64,000 nt of DNA from Candidatus Pantoea floridensis. Lineage in GTDB: Bacteria; Pseudomonadota; Gammaproteobacteria; Enterobacterales; Enterobacteriaceae. A model generated the notes under the pieces. It saw only the letters and a program-made list of their open reading frames with translations, was not told where the DNA came from and made no database searches. Below, piece by piece: positions 27,337-35,904 of this stretch (position 1 is its first letter; each line of letters starts with the position of its first letter). A program made the position numbers and the translations under genes. The DNA is taken from NCBI RefSeq assembly GCF_900215435.1, contig NZ_OCMY01000001.1, positions 2,976,001 to 3,040,000 on the forward strand. Direction: 5' to 3'.

Positions 27337-28161
27337 ATGGGCGATGTATCAATTATTACTAATGCTCTTGGGCGTTTTGCTAACAACATGCGACTCTATG
27401 GGGAAGCCTTCTCTAAATATCGAGAATTGGCAGCAATCGACCACGAAGAGGCTATCCACAACCTTGATCGAGCATTCGAGCAAATTCTTGAGGGTTTTCA
27501 TACGTTATATGATGTATCACAGGCAATGTTTGACTTTCATGAACATCCTGATACAAGTCTCCTAATTTCTATTCGAAATGCTCTTCATCACCGTGATCAT
27601 CCTCTGTTTCATAGTTTTCTCCAGACTATTTGGTTGGATGGGGAGCCAGAGCGCCTAATTGGGGCTGAATATTTAATTGCTAGGCATCGAACGACAGGCG
27701 GTAACCCCCCTCCGATGATGCATCTGATAAAGTTAGAAGATGTGTACAGTCGCTTAGATCCACGTTATATATCGGGCTACTTAAACCCAATGGGTAAAGC
27801 AAATGCATTAGCCAGATTCGTCTCTTTGGAAAATAGTCTTGCCTTCGAAAAAGTGTGGGAAAAAACAAAAAAAGATCGATATCCCACAAAGCAAGTGTAT
27901 TTGGACTTATTGCCGATATTCAATTCTGCAGTTTCAAGAGTTTTTACCGCATTGGATAATGCTGGAGTAATGTTCCAGGGATTTGATGCAAATGCTTATA
28001 AATCCGTATTCATTGACGAGTTAAAGACAGATCTTCAGCATTTTGATTTCTTTGGTCTGAGAATGCACGCGCTACAGATTGAGTTGGGCCCAAAATTGAC
28101 AATCCAAGAGGCTTCTATCAGACGAGGTTGTACCTATCAAAAGATGATGGTAGACGAATAG
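27337..28161 (+). CDS. Uncharacterised cargo protein with an HEPN-like RNxxxH motif
   Basis: I do not recognise this 274-residue protein. It is soluble, mostly helical and has the motif RNALHHRDH near residue 86. An Arg with His four to six residues on is the catalytic signature of HEPN ribonucleases. The N-terminal part (EQILEGFHTLYDVSQ) is helical and fits such a domain. The next gene downstream, 141 bp away on the same strand, encodes an FRG-domain protein, so the two may form one system. The ATG has no strong ribosome site. Assignment to HEPN is inference from one motif. Confidence 0.5.
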   Translation: MGDVSIITNALGRFANNMRLYGEAFSKYRELAAIDHEEAIHNLDRAFEQILEGFHTLYDVSQAMFDFHEHPDTSLLISIRNALHHRDHPLFHSFLQTIWLDGEPERLIGAEYLIARHRTTGGNPPPMMHLIKLEDVYSRLDPRYISGYLNPMGKANALARFVSLENSLAFEKVWEKTKKDRYPTKQVYLDLLPIFNSAVSRVFTALDNAGVMFQGFDANAYKSVFIDELKTDLQHFDFFGLRMHALQIELGPKLTIQEASIRRGCTYQKMMVDE

Positions 28162-28302
28162 ATACCGTTCAACTTAAGGATGAATGAATGTAATGGCACA
28201 CTGAATTTGGGTCGAAAGCATTTATTTGTCCATTAAAAAGTTGGAACGTAGACTAATTAATGGGGCTATAAGTCCCTTGATTAATACGAACGGGGAGGTG
28301 GG

Positions 28303-29676
28303 ATGGAACATTGTCACTGCGAGACGCTCGAAGAACTCAAGTTAACTATTAAACAATATGGGCCAGGAGTTCTCTACAGAGGACAGACTCATCATTACCT
28401 CTCTTCAGATGGGTCACCCTCAATGCCTACGTCATTTCAGCGTCATGGATGCATACCCGACCTGATGATTATATGGACATATTATGCAAAGAAAGCCTTA
28501 CAACACTTAGTACGCGGCTGGAATGATACCGGCGATAGTGCAACCAACCAAGCAATCCTTCAGCATTATGGCTTTCGTTCCTTTTTCCTTGATGCTAGTG
28601 GAGATCCGCGTGTCGCTGCTTGGTTAGCATGTAATAAGTTTGATTCTAAATATGTGGTTAATTTGGTAGAGGATTGCTTTGAAGATCCTGTTTGGCTGCG
28701 TACTCTGAATGCTTGGTTTGTTCCATCCGAAGACATTGGCCACCTTTACCTAATAAGCCAGAAGTTACTAAGGCAATACGAACTTCAGGCTGTTCATCTA
28801 TCCGAAATTGCGACAGATCATGGCGCTCCGAGGTATGTACGACAGGATGCGTACATGGTTGGGCCTTTAGTTCGGGAAGGATTAGACGGAGACTGTATTA
28901 TTTGTCATATCAGCGCTCCAGCAGAAGTCCTGCGTAAATTTGCGGAGGGGTATAGTGCTGGCTGGCTATTTCCAGACCCATCTGAGGATCCTGTGTATCG
29001 TGAACTTTTATCAATGCCATGGGTGAAGATGCGACATCTTTCGAATGAAGGGCTTGAGGCATTCAAGAGATCATTGGAGTTACCTGAGTATGCTTGTCAC
29101 CTTCAAAAGCACATGCCTTCAAGTAGCGCAATGTATAGACCCTTTTGGACTAGGGACCTTCCCCCGCCTCCAGACTGTCAGACAATTATCACTTCACAAA
29201 TAGTTCAGATTCTATGTGGGGGAGCCCTATATCATGGTGCAAGTGATCCTTGTTTTACTCTTCCAGAAATCAACAAGCTGCTAGAAAAATATAATGAGAT
29301 ATCAATTGAACTTGATGGGCTTGTTTACCATGGTATGGGTACAAAATATGGGAAGGGCGTGGGAATAGTAAAAATGCCTGTAAATATTGTATGTGTATTT
29401 GAATATGGTATTGATCATCCGGGTTTGCGCATTATGGGTATTGGGCGCTTCTTTGGGATGCACTATCGAATCGATGATAACGGCTATTGGAAGCGTGTTA
29501 TTCATGAAGAAGACTGCAAGTGTGGTTCAGATCATATTGACAATATATCCCTACTTGGCCGGATTGATTATTCGCTGCGGAACAGGCTATTAGAAGATAT
29601 TGGTTCAGATTTATATGTTCAGAAAGGTATTGACCCGACCTCTGATACATTGGCTACATGGGGGGAGCCTTACTAG
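28303..29676 (+). CDS. FRG-domain protein
   Basis: The 457-residue protein has an N-terminal FRG domain: GVLYRGQTHHYL with the (F/Y)RG motif near residue 26, and ILQHYGFRSFFLDASGDPRVAAWLAC near residue 88. FRG domains (named from the FRG motif) are frequent in defence islands and prophages, and their activity is unknown to me. The C-terminal 200 residues are not recognisable; they contain a cysteine pair (EDCKCG). GGAGGTGGG lies right before the ATG. It follows the HEPN-motif gene and the two may act together. Confidence 0.75.
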   Translation: MEHCHCETLEELKLTIKQYGPGVLYRGQTHHYLSSDGSPSMPTSFQRHGCIPDLMIIWTYYAKKALQHLVRGWNDTGDSATNQAILQHYGFRSFFLDASGDPRVAAWLACNKFDSKYVVNLVEDCFEDPVWLRTLNAWFVPSEDIGHLYLISQKLLRQYELQAVHLSEIATDHGAPRYVRQDAYMVGPLVREGLDGDCIICHISAPAEVLRKFAEGYSAGWLFPDPSEDPVYRELLSMPWVKMRHLSNEGLEAFKRSLELPEYACHLQKHMPSSSAMYRPFWTRDLPPPPDCQTIITSQIVQILCGGALYHGASDPCFTLPEINKLLEKYNEISIELDGLVYHGMGTKYGKGVGIVKMPVNIVCVFEYGIDHPGLRIMGIGRFFGMHYRIDDNGYWKRVIHEEDCKCGSDHIDNISLLGRIDYSLRNRLLEDIGSDLYVQKGIDPTSDTLATWGEPY

Positions 29677-29773
29677 CGTGCTCAAACTGGCAAGGAAATA
29701 TCTAGATTATCCCCATGCCGATTCATAATTTTTTATTGATGGGACACCTTGAGAACGATACTCCAGTACTGCT

Positions 29774-29872
29774 AATGTTCGCTTATCGCTTATCGCTTAT
29801 CGCTTATCGCTTATCGCTTATCGCGGACCTTTAGAGCGAGTATCTTGTTTGCTCTGTGCCAAAAGCGGAAAT
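29774..29872. repeat. Island palindromic repeat, copy 2, expanded by a 7-bp tandem repeat
   Basis: The left arm AATGTTCGCT runs into six perfect GCTTATC heptamers (29781-29822), followed by GCGGACCTTT and the right half CTCTGTGCCAAAAGCGGAAAT. This is the same element as at 35081 and 35721, with an internal slippage expansion. Confidence 0.7.
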
Positions 29873-30003
29873 CACAATCGCTACAGCGGCTTAGATCAGA
29901 GTTCTAAAATAATCTGAGGTGTTTGCAATTTATTTAGTGATTGCTTATTGAAATTAAGCTGTCCAGGAAGAAAAGAACAGCTTGTAATTAAAATCACTAT
30001 AAA

Positions 30004-31179
30004 TTAGAACATCGCGTATGCCTTTGTCACTTGTTGTCCTAAAATTTGAGCTGTTAATAAATATAGATATTGCTTAGGTTGTGTTTTCAAAAATTCACTC
30101 ACCAACCATTGTTCTTTATTTGAAAACAAGCTATCAAAGAGGTGTGGGCGATATCTTGTGATAGAGCCAAGATAAAACATCATCATATAAATGATGGATT
30201 CCTGACTATATCTGAATGACGGGTCCATACATTTCGATATATAAAGTGTATAACCATTTGAGCCAATGTAGTACCAAACTCCATCTTTTCTTATCTCCTT
30301 GGAAAGGTTGTAATATTCTGAGTGAGTAGGATCTTTAGAATAGCGCATAGTGATTGAACAAAAGTAATAATAATGTCCATTTTTAAAGTTTGGGTAAATT
30401 ACCCCGGTATCTAAACTCCAATGAACATTAGAACCATTTTGTATGCTTGGTGAATAGCAGATATCATCCTCAAACTTTATGATGTTATATCCAGCCTTAA
30501 CTAATTTTTCTGCATCTGTCTCACTTAAGCACCCCAAGTCTCCACGGAAATATAATGTTTTACCTTTTCTAAATAATGTGTGGTCAATGATTTTAATAAA
30601 AAACTCCGGTTTTTTATATATTTCACTATATGACCTGTGTATGCCTATGCAATGTGATAGTATATCTCTGATATTTAAATTTTTCGGTCCAAAATTATAG
30701 GGCGGAGCTTTCGATAAATCAAAAAGACGCAACATCTCATGGGCAACTTGAATATCACCGTTATTACTTGTTTTTATGGTTACGCTCGATTTAGAAAATT
30801 CACTCTGATAATCTTCAGAAATACCATGTGTATATCCCTTAAATAAAATATTGTCCGACCTAGAAATGTTTATTGCGATTTTTGAGAGGTTAAGAAATGC
30901 ATAGTAATATAATAACGGCTGGGATTTTACCGGGCTATTTTCTGCTGACTCGTAAAAGTTTTTTGCCTGCTCTAGAAAAGAAAATAGGACTTTTTCTTTT
31001 TTTAGTTTATCAGTAGTCGTTTTGGTTGTTTTCTCGATGTAACGTTTCAAGATATAGTCCCAAAAAGCCCATATGTCAGAAATAATTATTTTTTCACCTG
31101 ACCCAATTTTTAATTTATTATAATCCATGGAGAATAACGGGAAACCATTAAGATACTTCCTTATTTGTATAATTGACAT
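30004..31179 (-). CDS. YaaC-like protein
   Basis: The 391-residue protein has the layout of the YaaC-like family: KVLFSFLEQAKNFYESAENSP followed by KSQPLLYYYAFLNLSKIAI in the first third, and ITRYRPHLFDSL near the end. The function of the family is unknown; members are common in bacterial accessory islands. The gene is clearly more AT-rich than the core genes, which supports horizontal origin. It faces the FRG gene across a 327-bp spacer holding the heptamer repeat. Confidence 0.6.
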   Translation of the reverse strand: MSIIQIRKYLNGFPLFSMDYNKLKIGSGEKIIISDIWAFWDYILKRYIEKTTKTTTDKLKKEKVLFSFLEQAKNFYESAENSPVKSQPLLYYYAFLNLSKIAINISRSDNILFKGYTHGISEDYQSEFSKSSVTIKTSNNGDIQVAHEMLRLFDLSKAPPYNFGPKNLNIRDILSHCIGIHRSYSEIYKKPEFFIKIIDHTLFRKGKTLYFRGDLGCLSETDAEKLVKAGYNIIKFEDDICYSPSIQNGSNVHWSLDTGVIYPNFKNGHYYYFCSITMRYSKDPTHSEYYNLSKEIRKDGVWYYIGSNGYTLYISKCMDPSFRYSQESIIYMMMFYLGSITRYRPHLFDSLFSNKEQWLVSEFLKTQPKQYLYLLTAQILGQQVTKAYAMF

Positions 31180-31273
31180 ATACCACCTCAGTACGTAACT
31201 GTGTAATTTGAAGAAACAAACAAGCTAATTGGTTTTATATGATCATGACTTATCCTTAAGTGCAAAAAAACAC

Positions 31274-31492
31274 CTACTTAACTTTTTCACCAGTTATCTT
31301 CGAATAGCCTTCCGATACATAATATGCGCATTTCACGTTGAAAACAGGGCATTTTGCATCTTCATGTACTAATCCTCGAAAACTATCTAAGTTACCTGAC
31401 ACATTTTTAAGATATAATCTTTCTAATTGCTCTTTGTTCAACTCTATTTTAATTTTATTTGAATAAACAGTGATTACCACGTGCTTCTCCAT
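31274..31492 (-). CDS. Small hypothetical protein
   Basis: A 72-residue frame starting MEKHVVITVYSNKIKIELNKEQ, with two cysteines (KCPVFNVKC). Composition is AT-rich like the neighbouring YaaC-like gene. There is no clear ribosome site and I recognise no family. It could be a chance frame. Confidence 0.35.
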   Translation of the reverse strand: MEKHVVITVYSNKIKIELNKEQLERLYLKNVSGNLDSFRGLVHEDAKCPVFNVKCAYYVSEGYSKITGEKVK

Positions 31493-31912
31493 TAGTTAAC
31501 GTTAAAATAATGCAGGGTTCTCTTGTTGAGCAGGTAAGTCCAAGGATCTTCAGCCAGTTGTTGTACCAATACTGGTTTATGTTTCATTATATTACTGCCA
31601 TAGGGGTAAAAGTGGAAGCCAGTACGATCACAACTTGCGTTCATTATACGTTTTCTGTCCCATAGCTACAGTAAGAAGTAAAGTCTCAGCTAAACAGGTC
31701 CGATAAGCTCCATCAAATAGGAAACATTTCTGTAAATGATTTCATCATAAGTCCCTTACTGTGTTTACAGATTAGTCAGCTACTCGCTTAAAACAGTCAT
31801 TTATATTTTCACTATGACTTGAATATAGCGCCTAAAACAATATCGGGGCTACTTAGTAATAGTAATTAGATCTTTATTCTTGAGAAGCCACTTTCTCTTT
31901 GAAACAAAATCT

Positions 31913-31943
31913 GCCGCGCCGCGCCGCGCCGCGCCGCGCCGCG
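31913..31943. repeat. Tandem GCCGC pentamer repeat (six units)
   Basis: Six perfect GCCGC units plus one base, in a region otherwise AT-rich. It may vary in number by slippage. Confidence 0.75.
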
Positions 31944-32044
31944 ACAACGGCTTGCCTGCTGACGAGCGAGCACAAAGTCGAGCTTACAAATAATGGTATG
32001 AGCACCTCCCACCACCGGGAGCATGTGAGATTAACTCTGCGTGA

Positions 32045-32073
32045 CAGTCCGCTCAGTGCCAAAAGCGGACATA
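32045..32073. repeat. Island palindromic repeat, copy 3 (compact form)
   Basis: GTCCGCT (32047-32053) and AGCGGAC (32064-32070) around CAGTGCCAAA form a hairpin of seven pairs. Confidence 0.65.
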
Positions 32074-32219
32074 TAAACTGCTCAGGACACCTTAAGTCCC
32101 GTAACTCTGCTGACTCAGGCCAGCAGGTATCTGCTCATAACTTTTACGCCAGTGTCCGTCAGTTAGCTCACCAGTTGGTGCCAGTGCGTCAGGTCTCAGA
32201 TGTGTAAAAGGTCCTGCGG

Positions 32220-32681
32220 TCAGTCGTCCGAAACCGACAGGAAGCTTGCTCGCCGGCTCAGGTAAATGATTGAGGTCCGGATGTCGGCGATTTCCTCTCT
32301 TCGTGCCAGATTAAGCACGAAATCCCTGAGGGCGTCGGTTGACGCTACCGCGACATGCGCGATCAGATCCGCCGCGCCCGTTACCATGTAGATGGCTACG
32401 ACATCCGGTAAATCCGCTATGTCATCACAAAACAGGGACGCCTTTGGCAGCGCCTGTGGCCTGATTTTGATCGAGACATGTGCCTGCACACCGCGCCCGA
32501 TTTTCCTGAAATCAACAGCGGCATGAAATCCTGAAATGACGCCTTTACCCTCAAGAGAGCTGACGCGCGCAAGGCAGGTCGACTCAGCGATCCCTAGTTC
32601 ACGGGCAAGCTGCCGGTTTGTGAGCCGAGCATTTTTCTGCAATCGCTCTAATATCGTCTGATCTATTTCGTCAAATTCCAT
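32220..32681 (-). CDS. Lrp/AsnC-family transcriptional regulator
   Basis: ATG at 32681 (MEFDEIDQTIL) gives 153 residues, the usual size; an upstream frame to 32723 adds 14 residues. The N-terminus has the family helix-turn-helix (LTNRQLARELGIAESTCLARVSSLEGKGVISGF). The C-terminal RAM domain contains MVTGAADLIAHVAV. It is transcribed divergently from the DUF2000 gene, with 96 bp between, and probably regulates it. Lrp-like proteins sense amino acids or related metabolites. Confidence 0.85.
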   Translation of the reverse strand: MEFDEIDQTILERLQKNARLTNRQLARELGIAESTCLARVSSLEGKGVISGFHAAVDFRKIGRGVQAHVSIKIRPQALPKASLFCDDIADLPDVVAIYMVTGAADLIAHVAVASTDALRDFVLNLARREEIADIRTSIIYLSRRASFLSVSDD

Positions 32682-32777
32682 TCCGCAGCCTATATTGTGA
32701 ATAAAATTCGATTTTTGACGCATTAAACAGAATATGCAACAATTTTATTTTGATTCATGAGGCAGAGGTGCGGTTTT

Positions 32778-33182
32778 ATGACAGACAAGATGGTTATAGT
32801 GGTTGAAGGCGAACTCGAACGCGGGGTTGCCGCAAATGTAATCGGGCTTCTCGGCGTAAGTATCGGCTATCATGTGCAGGGAATCGTAGGTCCGGATGTC
32901 GTTGATGCGAATGGCGTAGCTCATCGGGGTATGAGCATGGTGGGACTGCCCGTCCTGGTAGCTGATCGCGAAACCCTGCGTTCGATCTACGAACAGGTAC
33001 TTCAGATCAGAGGACTTACTGTACTGGACGTGTCCGACGCCGCCGTCGCATCGAGGGATTACACGTCCTACACAAATACTCTCCAGGACCCTGACAAGTC
33101 GAGTCGTCCCCTTGGCCTCGCGATCCATGGACCGCGAGCGCAAGTGAATCAGGTTACGGGGCGGCTGGGACTTCTGAGATGA
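32778..33182 (+). CDS. DUF2000-family protein
   Basis: ATG at 32778 (MTDKMVIVVEGELERG) has AGAGG 9 nt upstream. The 134-residue protein matches the DUF2000 pattern: KMVIVVEGELERGVAANVIGLLG then GPDVVDANG and LPVLVADRETLRSIYEQ. The activity of the family is unknown to me. The gene pairs with a divergent Lrp-type regulator, which suggests a metabolite-responsive module. Its stop overlaps the start of an MFS-like remnant. Confidence 0.7.
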   Translation: MTDKMVIVVEGELERGVAANVIGLLGVSIGYHVQGIVGPDVVDANGVAHRGMSMVGLPVLVADRETLRSIYEQVLQIRGLTVLDVSDAAVASRDYTSYTNTLQDPDKSSRPLGLAIHGPRAQVNQVTGRLGLLR

Positions 33183-33358
33183 GGCTGGCGTGCGATACCG
33201 GCTTCGTTCGTTATCCGCTCTGGGCTAGGCGGCCCATGGCGCTCGTCGCGGTCACTGTCTCCGCACTCAATCTGCGCTCGGACATGACGTCCGACTCTTC
33301 GCTCCTGCGTGAGGTGGGACCTGATCTCGGGTTCGGTGTGAACGTGTTCGGTATCTAA
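33179..33358 (+). pseudogene. N-terminal remnant of an MFS (CynX/NimT-like) transporter
   Basis: The 59-codon frame overlaps the DUF2000 stop by ATGA. Its second half, ALVAVTVSALNLRSDMTSDSSLL then REVGPDLGF, resembles the first membrane segment and loop of CynX/NimT-type transporters (ALNLRPxxTSVxPLLxEIxxDLG). It stops after GVNVFGI, so only about one of twelve segments remains. I infer a truncated gene once cotranscribed with DUF2000. Confidence 0.45.
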
Positions 33359-33560
33359 TGAAGCATGCCATGAATGAACTCGAATGCCATGGCGAAAAGC
33401 TAATACATAAAGCCAGCACAATGGCGCTAGGCTGGTTGTCATCGCCGGACATATCCTGATTGCCCTCAAGCATGCAATGATAGACCGGGACGGCGTAATG
33501 AGCGGGATACTGCCAGAGGCTTTCATGTTGCACAGACCGACTGACACAAAACGTCAGTGA
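33358..33560 (+). pseudogene. Frameshifted C-terminal remnant of a cytochrome b561-like protein
   Basis: One frame from ATG 33358 reads MNELECHGEKLIHKAS, and another frame from about 33432 to the TGA at 33558 reads LVVIAGHILIALKH followed by AMIDRDGVMSGILP. Together they resemble the end of cytochrome b561-type di-haem proteins (ELHEW...HI..ALKHHFIDRDG). The two parts are in different phases, so a frameshift separates them. It joins directly to the MFS remnant, with a TAATG junction. Confidence 0.45.
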
Positions 33561-33596
33561 TTGTGCCTGTCAGCTGCTTTGATTTATTACGGTATG

Positions 33597-33621
33597 AATG
33601 TCCGCTTTTCGCTCAAAGCTG
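33597..33621. repeat. Island palindromic repeat, copy 4 (left half)
   Basis: AATGTCCGCTTTTCGCTCAAAG, left arm only, at the end of the remnant block. The following 210 bp up to the GNAT gene hold nothing I can identify. Confidence 0.55.
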
Positions 33622-33833
33622 CCAGCCAGTTCCTTTGATTTCCTGAAAATGTTTCAGCCGCCGTTCTGCATGCTTGGTCAGAAAAGCAGCGTGTCCAGGG
33701 CGGCGCGGATTTAACTGTAATGGCTATGATTTGCCTGAAAGTGGTTTGGTTACGTCAGTGCTGTATCCCGACAGGCGTTCCTGAAAAGCGGTTTACCGGA
33801 CAGAATATGCGGTCTATTCAGGAGGTGACTGTA

Positions 33834-34286
33834 TCAACGCGCTGGGTCTCTGAGGCATAGATAGTGCGTGACTTTTTCTATGCCAGTTAAAGCAACAAAG
33901 CCAGCTCGTTCGTAGAAAGTGAATGCTGATGGAGGAGCGTTTGTGTTGATAAAATCAAACCAGTGGCCAGAATCCTTAAGTATCTCACTGAGCAGGGCGC
34001 TGCCAACCTGCCTTTTTCTCCATCCTGAGTCTACATAGAGATGTCGCAGACGTCCGATGCCAGTTTTTAGCGTAAACGGGTCGATGTTGAGTCCACAAAC
34101 GCCAACGATTAATCCCTCTACAGAAGCCCCAATTAGTTTTTCTCCGGGTCTATCAAAGCGGTTGTGTCCGCTAAGCCAGTTATCTTCCAGTCGGCGTAAC
34201 ATGTTAAATCCTTCGGCCATGCTCTGCGATCTTAACTCAGCAAATCCTAGGCTGTCCGGGGTGACGCTTGTGAGTTGGATATCCAT
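33834..34286 (-). CDS. GNAT-family N-acetyltransferase
   Basis: ATG at 34286 (MDIQLTSVTPDSLGF) gives about 150 residues. The acetyl-CoA site is visible as RLRHLYVDSGWRKRQVGSALL (the V-x-x-x-x-R/Q-x-x-G/A motif), and FTFYERAGFVAL is the usual C-terminal motif. The substrate is unknown. It is a single-gene cargo unit with a palindromic repeat on each side (33597 and 34379). Confidence 0.85.
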   Translation of the reverse strand: MDIQLTSVTPDSLGFAELRSQSMAEGFNMLRRLEDNWLSGHNRFDRPGEKLIGASVEGLIVGVCGLNIDPFTLKTGIGRLRHLYVDSGWRKRQVGSALLSEILKDSGHWFDFINTNAPPSAFTFYERAGFVALTGIEKVTHYLCLRDPAR

Positions 34287-34378
34287 GATTCTTCCAGTGA
34301 TTTCAATCTGCATAGTCTGGACAGTATTATGATTGTGTCCAGTATGACAATGGCACTCTCATACTTCCTACTGCCATC

Positions 34379-34409
34379 AATGTCCGCTCTGTGCCAAAAG
34401 CGGACGTTG
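34379..34409. repeat. Island palindromic repeat, copy 5 (compact form)
   Basis: GTCCGCT (34382-34388) and AGCGGAC (34399-34405) around CTGTGCCAAA; it lies between two divergent GNAT genes. Confidence 0.7.
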
Positions 34410-34519
34410 AAGCCGTAATACCATCTTTGCATGATTTAATAGATGACTGTATGCGGATATTTTTCGTAAGGTAAACAAAACCTGACTAGGAATTTATTAA
34501 CCTGCAAGGATAATTGCCC

Positions 34520-35068
34520 ATGCGAATCCCCACGCTTACAACAGATCGGTTGTTATTAAAACCGTTAGTTGCCGAAGATGCTCAGCAGATCCAGAAGCTT
34601 TATCCCCGCTGGGAAATAGTCCGTTATATGGTGGCATCGGTTCCTTGGCCTTATCCAGAGAATGGTGCAGAGAATTACGTCAATAACGTTGCTCTGCCTG
34701 ACATGGCGAAAGGAATTGCATGGTTCTGGACTATCAGAAAGCGTGAGATACCAGACAAAGTCATGGGCTTGATATGCTTTTACGATGAAGAAGATAACAA
34801 CCGCGGGTTCTGGCTGGCACCAGAATATCAGGGTCAAGGCTTTATGCGTGAGGCTAGTATTGCGGCTACAGATTACTGGTTCAATGTGTTGAATAAGCCG
34901 GTAATGCGCGCACCTAAAGCAGCCATTAACAGCCGCTCTCAGCGTATTTCAGTCAGTAGCGGAATGCGGCTTATCAAAACTGTTAAGAAGGAGTATGTCA
35001 GCGGTCTTCTGGATTCTGAGCTTTGGGAAATCACCCGCGATGAGTGGAATGCCCGAAGAGTTCAATGA
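34520..35068 (+). CDS. GNAT-family N-acetyltransferase (RimJ/RimL-like)
   Basis: The ATG at 34520 has AAGGA 9 nt upstream. The 182-residue protein starts MRIPTLTTDRLLLKPL, as RimJ/RimL-type acetyltransferases do. It has RGFWLAPEYQGQGFMREA as the acetyl-CoA loop and AINSRSQRISVSSGMRL near the end. Family members acetylate N-termini, polyamines or antibiotics; the substrate here is unknown. It lies between palindromic repeats. Confidence 0.85.
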   Translation: MRIPTLTTDRLLLKPLVAEDAQQIQKLYPRWEIVRYMVASVPWPYPENGAENYVNNVALPDMAKGIAWFWTIRKREIPDKVMGLICFYDEEDNNRGFWLAPEYQGQGFMREASIAATDYWFNVLNKPVMRAPKAAINSRSQRISVSSGMRLIKTVKKEYVSGLLDSELWEITRDEWNARRVQ

Positions 35069-35080
35069 TACCAATAATAC

Positions 35081-35166
35081 AACGTCCGCTTTTCGCTCAT
35101 AACGGACCTTTGTAATAGTCAAACTGCCCGCTTAGTGCCAGAAGCGGACATACTAACCTCATGCTA
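35081..35166. repeat. Island palindromic repeat, copy 6 (full form)
   Basis: Full element of about 86 bp: GTCCGCTTTTCGCTCATAA, CGGACCTTTGTAATAGTC, AAACTGCCCGCTTAGTGCCA, GAAGCGGACAT and a short tail. It is almost identical to copy 7, and the pair flanks the VOC gene. Confidence 0.8.
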
Positions 35167-35247
35167 CTGCCTGATTCTCTTTCTGCCTTGAACTACAACA
35201 TGAACGGACTACGTTAGAATTTTTCATTTCGTTCAGGAGAATCGGTG

Positions 35248-35643
35248 ATGTTTAGTCATGTTCACGTTGGCGCAAGAGATCTCAACGCATTAGTTGCTTT
35301 CTATGAAGCTCTGCTTACGAAGTTAGGCTTTGAACAGATGCCAGAGGGTAATGGCGGTCAGGCTAAAGGGGTTGGCTGGAAATATCCTGATAAACGATGG
35401 CCTCAGTTTTACGTGCAAGTGCCTGAAAATGGCCTTCCTTCAACCTGGGGCAACGGTGTGCAAGTCAGTTTTTTAGTCGCTTCTCGGGAAGAGGTTCAGG
35501 AGATTTGGCGCCTCTCTATAAAAATGGGGGGAACCGACGAGGGTAAACCCGGTTTCAGAGAATATGCTTCTGACTTTTATGCGGCTTATTGTCGGGACCC
35601 AGAAGGGAATAAGCTCTGTTTTGTCCACGCCCCTGTAGAATAA
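35248..35643 (+). CDS. VOC-family (glyoxalase-like) protein
   Basis: The ATG at 35248 has AGGAGA 7 nt upstream. The 131-residue protein starts MFSHVHVGARDLNALVAFYEAL, with HVHVGARDL as the first metal-site strand, and ends with YCRDPEGNKLCFVHAP, the second. These are the vicinal-oxygen-chelate signatures shared by glyoxalases, dioxygenases and some resistance proteins. The exact function is unknown. Near-identical repeats on both sides suggest it moved as a unit. Confidence 0.85.
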   Translation: MFSHVHVGARDLNALVAFYEALLTKLGFEQMPEGNGGQAKGVGWKYPDKRWPQFYVQVPENGLPSTWGNGVQVSFLVASREEVQEIWRLSIKMGGTDEGKPGFREYASDFYAAYCRDPEGNKLCFVHAPVE

Positions 35644-35720
35644 ATAATCAAGAGCAGATTATTGCTATTCAAACGGCGTTCTCTTACCTCCTGTGACTGA
35701 ACGTCGCAATTGCCAGCCGG

Positions 35721-35806
35721 ACAGTCCGCTCCTCGCTCATAACGGACCTTTGTAATAGTCAAACTGCCCGCTTAGTGCCAGAAGCGGACATTGCTAACCT
35801 AATGCT
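35721..35806. repeat. Island palindromic repeat, copy 7 (full form)
   Basis: Near-identical to copy 6 in the same orientation: only a few differences over 70 bp, then a similar tail (CTAACCTAATGCTA). The direct pair brackets 35167-35720. Confidence 0.8.
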
Positions 35807-35904
35807 ATGTTTATCTAAAGAAGCATGTAAGTGACCATATTCAGGTTATCGGCTAGTCGTCCGATATATAAGCTAAAGATGCGAAGTGTGGTAAAGGATA
35901 ATGC

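Larger units (their letters stand above)
31493..32219. other. Long spacer with tandem repeat and palindromic repeat
   Basis: About 730 bp without a supported gene. It holds six GCCGC units in tandem (31913-31943) and a copy of the island palindrome (32045-32073, arms GTCCGCT / AGCGGAC). Minus-strand and plus-strand frames over the GC repeat are artefacts of the repeat. Confidence 0.5.

Noticed and set aside
29781..29822. CRISPR array
   Set aside because: It is a 7-bp tandem repeat without spacers and there are no cas genes in the window.
31874..32207. Frames on both strands across the GCCGC repeat
   Set aside because: They are created by the repeat (runs of Arg-Ala-Ala) and have no support elsewhere.
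33149..33547. Long minus-strand frames opposite the DUF2000 tail and remnants
   Set aside because: The plus strand gives recognisable MFS and cytochrome b561 fragments; the minus frames have no ribosome site and odd composition.
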